Of a stretch of DNA of 10,063 nt, positions 5,089 through 10,063 are shown in pieces. The notes beneath the pieces were generated by a model. It saw nothing but the letters and a program-made list of their open reading frames with translations, was not told the origin of the DNA and did no database searches. Source of the DNA: Clostridiales bacterium (lineage in GTDB: Bacteria > Bacillota > Clostridia > Lachnospirales > WRAX01); NCBI GenBank assembly GCA_031271375.1, contig JAISVU010000133.1, positions 1-10,063 on the forward strand, written 5' to 3'. A program made the position numbers and the translations under genes. Within the stretch, counting starts at the first letter, position 1. Each line of letters opens with the position of its first letter.

Positions 5089-6370
5089 ACTGGAGATGAG
5101 GCGGTTATTGTTCAGCCTTATCTTTTTGCTGACGGTCGCGGGTGTTGCGGCTTTTGCCTGGTCGCAGGGCGTTATCCCGTCCGCCGACCCGATAACTAAG
5201 CCGGAGCCGGGAGGCGCTTACGGAAGCAAGCCATCGGGGGATCCCGCGCTTATAATGCCCGAAGCCGCTGTGAGCCTCTACGGCCAGTACGCCGCGAACC
5301 GTTATATTACCTATCCGAACGGATTCTATAAAATGGTGAGGCTGAACGAAAGCAAGAAGGCGCAAATGTCCGCCGTTATAACCGAGCTTGCGGAGGACGG
5401 CGTAATAAGCGCGGGTGGGGCGGCTGACTTAGACGGTAAGGAGATAAAAATAACGGGCGGCGATATGACCGTAAACATGGACGGCAGCGTCAATATTATA
5501 ATGCCGGAAGACAGCGTAATGTCCGTTGATGAGTTTACACTCAAAGAAGGCCTTGCCTGGGAGCGTTTTCTGGAACTGATGGAGCGGGCCGACGATATAC
5601 TGGGCGGAGGGTCGGACTTTTCCGGGCAATGGCTGGAACACCGCTTCGGCCAGATTCCCGTCACTTATGAGGAAGCATTGGCGGACTATGAGCTGGCCGT
5701 TACCGGCGACAGGCTCACCGGAGCTCACGCAAGGCTCTTCAGCGACTATATGGGAATAATAATGTCGCTGCTCCCGGTGTTTCCCGCGGTTTTTTTCTGC
5801 CTTGCCGACCGCAGGCGCATTGCTCCGGTTTTACAAAGCAGGCGGGTATCGTCGGCGAAACTAATCCTTACGCGTTTCGCGGCATTATTATGCGGGGTAA
5901 TGCTGCCGGTTTTGGTGATGTCAGCAATAATGACCGCTGTGTACGCGGCGGAGTACGGCGCCGCCAATATAGATATCTGGGCCTATTTTAAATACGGTCT
6001 GTTCTGGATTATGCCGACGGCTATAACAGGGCTGAGCATAGGCATGTTTTTCTCCACGCTCACATCGACGCCGATAGCAATAGGGGCGCAGCTCGCCTGG
6101 TGGTTCTTCGATATGATGGGCGGCTCGGGGATGTATGAGTTCCAGGGCGTTACCGCGCTAAAACTCATCCCGAGGCATAACGCGCTGGGAAAGACCGCCG
6201 TTTACCTGGGCTACCGCCAGGACTTAATCTGGAACCGTGTGTGGATAACGCTGATCGCGCTGGGGCTTGCCGCCGCGTCCGTCATCGTCTACAGCCTTAA
6301 AAGGAGAGGATTGCTGAATGTCTCTGTTTTCAAGATGTTCGGAAACGATAAAGAACGACCTGAGGTTTAG
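5075..6370 (+). CDS. ABC-2-type permease with a large extracytoplasmic domain
   Basis: Membrane subunit, 431 aa. One hydrophobic span lies near the N-terminus (about 9-30). A hydrophilic region of roughly 190 residues (30-220) follows; it contains acidic patches such as D-M-T-V-N-M-D-G-S-V-N-I and is expected outside the membrane. A cluster of about five spans then runs from residue 225 to the end (near 227-245, 262-290, 300-325, 330-350, 385-408). This arrangement, one span, external domain, then the remaining spans, is the standard ABC-2 exporter plan. ATG 5075 has GAGGGGAGG (5058-5066) 8 nt upstream. The C-terminal 17 codons overlap the start of the next gene by 53 nt. Partners are inferred to be the ATPase at 4195 and the small membrane protein at 6318. 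Confidence 0.85.
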   Translation: MALFKLEMRRLLFSLIFLLTVAGVAAFAWSQGVIPSADPITKPEPGGAYGSKPSGDPALIMPEAAVSLYGQYAANRYITYPNGFYKMVRLNESKKAQMSAVITELAEDGVISAGGAADLDGKEIKITGGDMTVNMDGSVNIIMPEDSVMSVDEFTLKEGLAWERFLELMERADDILGGGSDFSGQWLEHRFGQIPVTYEEALADYELAVTGDRLTGAHARLFSDYMGIIMSLLPVFPAVFFCLADRRRIAPVLQSRRVSSAKLILTRFAALLCGVMLPVLVMSAIMTAVYAAEYGAANIDIWAYFKYGLFWIMPTAITGLSIGMFFSTLTSTPIAIGAQLAWWFFDMMGGSGMYEFQGVTALKLIPRHNALGKTAVYLGYRQDLIWNRVWITLIALGLAAASVIVYSLKRRGLLNVSVFKMFGNDKERPEV

Positions 6371-6944
6371 CCTATACCCGCATATTTTGGCAGCTCTTGG
6401 GCTTCTCGCGCTGACGCCGGTTATATTTGGGATTTCGGCCCTGGATGCCGCCGCCGCTGCGTATCCGCTGGAGCTGTGCCTGCCGTTCGCGGGTATAATC
6501 CTGCTGACGCCCGTGTTCTCTCCAGAGAGCGAACCCAGCGTGCTGGACGCCGTGCGCGCGCGTAAGGCAAGCTATACCCTCACTTGCGGCGTCCGCCTTA
6601 TCGCAATGGAAATTATAACGGTTTTAGGCATATACGCGTTTGCGGCGCTGATGAGGGCAACGGAGTCGGAGGTGACGGCGGCGCATTGCTTTGGCTCCTG
6701 CGCCAACGCGGTTTTCCTGGGCGGGCTGGGGGCGTTGGCGGCGGCGCTCTCTGGCTCCGCGGTTATAGGATACATGGTTCCGGTCTTATACTATGTGATA
6801 GATTTGATGGGAGGGTTAGGGGAGTTTCCGCTGACGCTGTTCTCAATGATGAGGGCAGGGGGGACGGGCAATAAAGCGCTGCTGCTCGCGGCGGGGATAT
6901 GCGTCATGCTAGGCGCGCTGGGAGTGAGACAGATAAAAAAGTAA
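6318..6944 (+). CDS. Small polytopic membrane protein of the second exporter operon
   Basis: Protein of 208 aa, strongly hydrophobic, rich in Ala, Leu and Gly, with about six predicted spans: near 22-42, 52-70, 92-115, 125-145, 148-165 and 185-203. It ends in the basic R-Q-I-K-K, consistent with a cytoplasmic C-terminus. I recognise no family by motif. Position and topology make it a probable second permease subunit, forming a heterodimer with the 431-aa protein. ATG 6318 is supported by AGGAGAGG (6302-6309) 8 nt upstream, although the frame overlaps the previous gene by 53 nt. Its stop (TAA, 6942-6944) directly abuts the stop of the convergent GH43 gene, and no strong terminator follows. Confidence 0.72.
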   Translation: MSLFSRCSETIKNDLRFSLYPHILAALGLLALTPVIFGISALDAAAAAYPLELCLPFAGIILLTPVFSPESEPSVLDAVRARKASYTLTCGVRLIAMEIITVLGIYAFAALMRATESEVTAAHCFGSCANAVFLGGLGALAAALSGSAVIGYMVPVLYYVIDLMGGLGEFPLTLFSMMRAGGTGNKALLLAAGICVMLGALGVRQIKK

Positions 6945-7847
6945 CTATCTGGGTTCTGGGTTCTTCTTTTTCTCGGCCCTAGCAGCGAAGCCCCCCGGTA
7001 TCTCCATTATCGGGATGAACGCCGCCCGCTCCCAGGGCGTTTCGTTGGGGGAATGGAGGGTCAGCATTAAAGCGCCTTCAAACGTTTTAAAGATCATACC
7101 GTGGCCGCCGTCGGCGGCGAAAAGAGGCTTCTCGGCCTGTTCCCACGGGCCAATGACGCTGCCGGAAAGGGATTTCGCGTAACCGAGGCAGTAGCCCTTT
7201 TCGCCTACGCATGACCAGAGCATGAACAGCTCGCCATTCCCGGCCCGGTGCATGAAACAGCCGTCGGTGACTTTTCCGCGTATGTTATTGCTGGGAGAAA
7301 AGGCTTCCGCGCTCCAGGGCGCTTCCGAGGAACGGAACAGCCGCACAGGCTCGGATACCGTGCGTTTTAGATCGGGAGAGAGCCGCGAGGCGCAAACCGT
7401 GCCGTCCCCTATCTGCACCCATTCGTGACAGAATATGATCCAGGGCTGGCCGTCTTCTATGTAAAAGGTTCCGTCAAGGCACATCCAATCCGGCGGCGTC
7501 ACGGCCCCCTCGCTCCAGGGAAGAAAAGGCCCCAGCGGAGATACGGCCCGGAGTATGGCTGTTCCGCGCATATAACCTTCCGCAAGAAAGGAAGCGAACA
7601 TATAGAACGCGCCGTCCCGCTCATACACCTCGGGAGCCCAGAAATTTTTCGTTCCCCAGAACCCGGGCGGTGGCCGGAAGGCCGCGTTCGGCCCGTCCCA
7701 GCTGGCTAAGTCCGTCCCGGCGTAGCAGTTGAAGCCGGCGCCGCTGCCGTGCCAGATGTCCTTATCCGTCGATCCGTACATATAGTACATGCCATTATGG
7801 TTAAGGATGAAGGGGTCACGGATTTGTATGTCTGCAGTTTTAAGCAT
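6945..7847 (-). CDS. GH43-type five-bladed beta-propeller glycosidase
   Basis: Glycoside hydrolase, 300 aa, no signal peptide, so probably cytoplasmic; GH43 enzymes cleave alpha-L-arabinofuranosyl, beta-xylosyl or galactosyl linkages. Propeller features: catalytic base Asp11 in I-R-D-P-F, W-A-P-E (70-73), pKa-modulating Asp125 in L-D-G-T-F-Y, and the central metal/halide-site His249 in G-G-H-G-M-I-F. The general acid is usually Glu in an E-G-P motif; the matching place here reads V-T-D-G-C-F (Asp195), which may be a subfamily trait. Length fits a single catalytic domain without a binding module. Start: ATG 7847 has GAGGAG (7856-7861) 8 nt upstream, and homology begins directly after it. ATG 7898 is in frame but adds an unrelated hydrophobic stretch without an SD. 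It follows the six-hairpin gene by 61 nt and probably shares its transcript. Exact specificity cannot be assigned. Confidence 0.85.
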   Translation of the reverse strand: MLKTADIQIRDPFILNHNGMYYMYGSTDKDIWHGSGAGFNCYAGTDLASWDGPNAAFRPPPGFWGTKNFWAPEVYERDGAFYMFASFLAEGYMRGTAILRAVSPLGPFLPWSEGAVTPPDWMCLDGTFYIEDGQPWIIFCHEWVQIGDGTVCASRLSPDLKRTVSEPVRLFRSSEAPWSAEAFSPSNNIRGKVTDGCFMHRAGNGELFMLWSCVGEKGYCLGYAKSLSGSVIGPWEQAEKPLFAADGGHGMIFKTFEGALMLTLHSPNETPWERAAFIPIMEIPGGFAARAEKKKNPEPR

Positions 7848-7908
7848 TATTAATACTCCTCGTATATGAATTGTGAGCAAAAAGCATATTAAGTGCAATC
7901 CCTAGCCC

Positions 7909-9915
7909 CTAGTGCGGTAGCGGCAATATCCCCTCAACCGCGACGTCCCATTCCCCATTCTTAGGGAAACCCGGCATTGCGGGGCTATCTCCGTACCCGC
8001 CCAGCATCATCGCCAGCGCGAACAAGAGCGAACCGTTCCCCGGCAGATACAGCGGCAGATCGTCCCGGCCCCTCTGGTAATTATTCCCGTTGGCTGCGTA
8101 ATAGTTCTTGTCCATTTCGGCAAGGAGGATATCTACGGCGTCCTCTGGCCTCCCCAGCCTGGTCAATGTCATCGCGGTCAGCGCGAAGTCCCAGCCCCAT
8201 GACGTGCTCCAATTCCAGCAGCTGAGGGCCTTGTCAACAGTCCGGTTCATTGCGGCCGTATCGATGCCGTCATACGGAATAAAGCCGTAGGAATAAAGCA
8301 TGGACGGATGATCCTTATTATAGCGCGTAAATGTGTTGGGGCAGTTTTCGTGCGCGGCGTACAGGCCGTCAATAATCGGTGGAGCGGCCAGTGATTGCGC
8401 AACCCGCTCCCACTTATCGCAGCTCTTATTCAATGACCTTGCGGACTCCGCCGCCAGCTTCAAACCAAAATGGAAATAAGCCAGCTCGAAGGCCGGATTC
8501 CTCACATCCATCGGCTTATGCTCTTCCTGAGCGGGGATCAGCGGAGGCTCCAGGTTATATACTCCGCGGGCGTCTTCCTTTACGAAATCACAGATAAAGT
8601 CAGCCGTCTCGCGGATTATATCCCAATATTCCCCGATTATACCCGGCTTCCCGGCGGCGCAGAGTTTAAGCATGTACAGGATATGCGGCTGCTGCCACGC
8701 CAACAGCGTCGCGATTCGCGAGGGGCTGTCGATCCCCTCCGGCCCGGTCATCTTGGGCCAGCGCGCGCCTTTGAAGCCGTTCCGTGCCGCGTTCTCCTTA
8801 GCCTTGCTTAAAATGCCTTTATACCAGGGAAGGCTCCTTTCCAGCATAGCAGACCTGCCCCACAGCGGAAACCATCCGCTGTGCAGTATGTGCATCTCTA
8901 AGTGAAATTTGCCGTACCAGCTGTTGCAGGCCAGGCCTGTTTCCTGGGGGGGGAGGTTCCCCGCCGAATGTATTGCCGTGAGGTACATGGAATGTATCGT
9001 CCTGCGTTCAAGCTCGTAAGCGCGGGGGTCTTTGCAGGCGCTAAAATCGGCAAACCCGCCGTCCTCCCAGAATTCCTTCCAGTACGCGGACGAATTACGG
9101 TAAACCTCATCATATTCCATAGCCGGGATATTTTTCTCCGGCGAGAAGGACACAGTAAACGATATCCTGCTTGAACAGGGCAGCGTAAAACTGTGCTCGC
9201 CCGTCCTTTCTAAGTCCGAGGCGCTGACGCGCACATAATACACGCTGCCGTCCAAGCGCCTTTCTATCAGGTGATCGTCAATTTCCAGGGTTTGATGGGC
9301 CGCCGGACTGATCCAGTCCGACGCGTTCTTCTTGTGCGAAGCGTAGGGGAAGTCGATTCGGACGGACAATCCCCTTGCTTGCGTTTGAACGGCAAAGCCC
9401 AGAGCGTCCGTGTCGGCGGCGCAGACAGTGTACACGGTGACTTGGCGGCCGAATAATACAAAGCGGCTTGTGATAACGCCGTCGTCCAATGACAATTTTT
9501 GATCAATATTTTGAATTAAGCTCGGGTCTATCTCCGCGTTTTGGTAAAGCAGCGCAATCCGGGCGAGGTTGAGCCGGTGCGGGTTATGCCGCAGCCAGTC
9601 ATAGGCCTCGCCCGTCCCGCCTAAGCGCTCCACCGCGTATTTATAAGTCTTACCGCCGTGTTCGTAAATCGTGGGCTCTACGTCACCCAGCGTATAAGAC
9701 CCTGGCGACCTGTGCCAGCCCCAGGAAGACATGCAGCAAAGAGGCGCTTCGCTATATAGGTCATACAGCGTTTGAAAGCCTGTGATATCGGCTGCAAAGG
9801 CGAAGTTCCCGTTACCGACAGCCAGCGGAGACGCGGTATCGATTGAGGTTAGAACGGGATTGTGGCGGGAGACGGCCCGTAGGCGGTCAATTTTCGGCCC
9901 AGTATTTGAATTCAT
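7909..9915 (-). CDS. Six-hairpin glycosidase-like protein (GH65-related type)
   Basis: Protein of 668 aa without a signal peptide, probably cytoplasmic. The N-terminus opens with R-H-N-P (17-20) and G-N-G-N-F (34-38), leading into a beta-rich domain to about residue 270. From about 295 to 640 runs a helical region with motifs of (alpha/alpha)6 glycosidases: W-Y-G-K-F-H-L-E-M-H (333-342), D-V-R-N-P-x-F-E-L-A (470-479), S-W-G-W-D-F (572-577), N-N-Y-Q-R (611-615) and L-P-L-Y-L-P-G-N-G (620-628). Glu340 in H-L-E-M-H is the best candidate catalytic acid. Relatives are often labelled GH65-like, but activity is mostly untested. Start ATG 9915 has GAGGT (9921-9925) nearby. It overlaps the upstream partial gene by 29 nt and precedes the GH43 gene, suggesting a shared oligosaccharide-degradation operon. 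Hydrolase versus phosphorylase cannot be told from sequence. Confidence 0.8.
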   Translation of the reverse strand: MNSNTGPKIDRLRAVSRHNPVLTSIDTASPLAVGNGNFAFAADITGFQTLYDLYSEAPLCCMSSWGWHRSPGSYTLGDVEPTIYEHGGKTYKYAVERLGGTGEAYDWLRHNPHRLNLARIALLYQNAEIDPSLIQNIDQKLSLDDGVITSRFVLFGRQVTVYTVCAADTDALGFAVQTQARGLSVRIDFPYASHKKNASDWISPAAHQTLEIDDHLIERRLDGSVYYVRVSASDLERTGEHSFTLPCSSRISFTVSFSPEKNIPAMEYDEVYRNSSAYWKEFWEDGGFADFSACKDPRAYELERRTIHSMYLTAIHSAGNLPPQETGLACNSWYGKFHLEMHILHSGWFPLWGRSAMLERSLPWYKGILSKAKENAARNGFKGARWPKMTGPEGIDSPSRIATLLAWQQPHILYMLKLCAAGKPGIIGEYWDIIRETADFICDFVKEDARGVYNLEPPLIPAQEEHKPMDVRNPAFELAYFHFGLKLAAESARSLNKSCDKWERVAQSLAAPPIIDGLYAAHENCPNTFTRYNKDHPSMLYSYGFIPYDGIDTAAMNRTVDKALSCWNWSTSWGWDFALTAMTLTRLGRPEDAVDILLAEMDKNYYAANGNNYQRGRDDLPLYLPGNGSLLFALAMMLGGYGDSPAMPGFPKNGEWDVAVEGILPLPH

Positions 9916-10063
9916 TATATACCTCGTCCAGCGTTAGATTTGCCAATCCGGTTAGATCATATTTCCCGGTTAAAGACTTTATGAACTCGCCCCCCAGGTA
10001 ATATCCCACGTCAGACCGGCCTTCGAATGAACACCAGTCGCCGAAGAAGTCCTGGCAGCTCCT
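9887..10063 (-). CDS. Unidentified protein, C-terminal 58 residues (partial)
   Basis: The minus strand is open from the right window edge to TGA 9887-9889, coding for a C-terminus with D-F-F-G-D-W-C-S-F-E-G, then S-D-V-G-Y-Y-L-G-G-E-F-I-K-S-L and a final L-T-L-D-E-V-Y-N-E-F-K-Y-W. The G-Y-Y-x-G-x-x-F-[IV] pattern followed by K-Y-[DS]-L-x-x-L-[AI]-N-L resembles the C-terminal helices of clostridial proteins annotated as predicted zinc-dependent peptidases, but no zinc-binding motif is inside the window, so this is a guess. The last 10 codons overlap the start of the six-hairpin glycosidase gene by 29 nt, and that gene's SD lies within this frame, so both are cotranscribed. It is coding because the frame is clean and the overlap is typical of an operon. 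Confidence 0.65.
   Translation of the reverse strand, partial: RSCQDFFGDWCSFEGRSDVGYYLGGEFIKSLTGKYDLTGLANLTLDEVYNEFKYWAEN

Noticed and set aside
7848..7898. Upstream ATG for the GH43 gene giving a hydrophobic signal-like N-terminus
   Set aside because: No SD precedes it, the extra stretch lacks a basic start and cleavage site, and ATG 7847 has GAGGAG 8 nt upstream with homology starting right after.
1..10063. CRISPR array, tRNA/rRNA genes, toxin-antitoxin pair or defence island
   Set aside because: No regularly spaced repeats, RNA gene signatures, paired small genes or defence domains were seen on either strand.

Overview
The window is a roughly 10 kb piece of a bacterial chromosome, moderately GC-rich in its genes and AT-rich between them. 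Strong Shine-Dalgarno (SD) sequences, a CTG/GTG start style in one operon, Rpn-family (PD-(D/E)XK transposase-like) remnants, TetR-controlled ABC exporters and cytoplasmic glycosidases without signal peptides suggest an anaerobic, probably gut-associated bacterium. Clostridia (Bacillota) fit best, and a Treponema-like spirochaete is the main alternative. No rRNA, tRNA or marker gene is present, so this is inference.

Layout, left to right. (1) 1-217, minus strand: 3' fragment of an Rpn-family gene, broken at its 5' side. (2) 232-2549, plus strand: a self-contained exporter operon, with a promoter, two operator-like palindromes, a TetR-family repressor, an ABC ATPase and a 6-TM permease, the genes coupled by 4-8 nt overlaps. 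(3) 2550-4097: about 1.5 kb of decayed mobile DNA. It holds stem-loops, a strong bidirectional terminator, a second Rpn-family gene inactivated by an internal deletion and a stop at its catalytic Gln codon, and a serine resolvase pseudogene with two nonsense codons that runs into a palindromic repeat. (4) 4098-6944, plus strand: a second, unrelated ABC exporter operon (ATPase, permease with a large external domain, small membrane protein) with its own promoter and a hairpin that could mask the first SD. (5) 6945-10063, minus strand: a carbohydrate-degradation operon read from right to left. It holds the end of an unidentified protein, a 668-aa six-hairpin glycosidase-like protein and a GH43-type five-bladed beta-propeller glycosidase.

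Working together: the first exporter is probably induced when its substrate releases the TetR protein from the operator at the transcription start. The second exporter has no adjacent regulator, and its substrate cannot be read from sequence. The two glycosidases lack signal peptides and probably process imported oligosaccharides in the cytoplasm. The second exporter operon and the glycosidase operon converge with no gap between their stop codons.

I see no CRISPR array, toxin-antitoxin pair, prophage or obviously new defence system. The most informative signals are the TetR operator architecture, the two transposition/recombination pseudogenes broken exactly at catalytic residues, and the poorly characterised six-hairpin glycosidase family.
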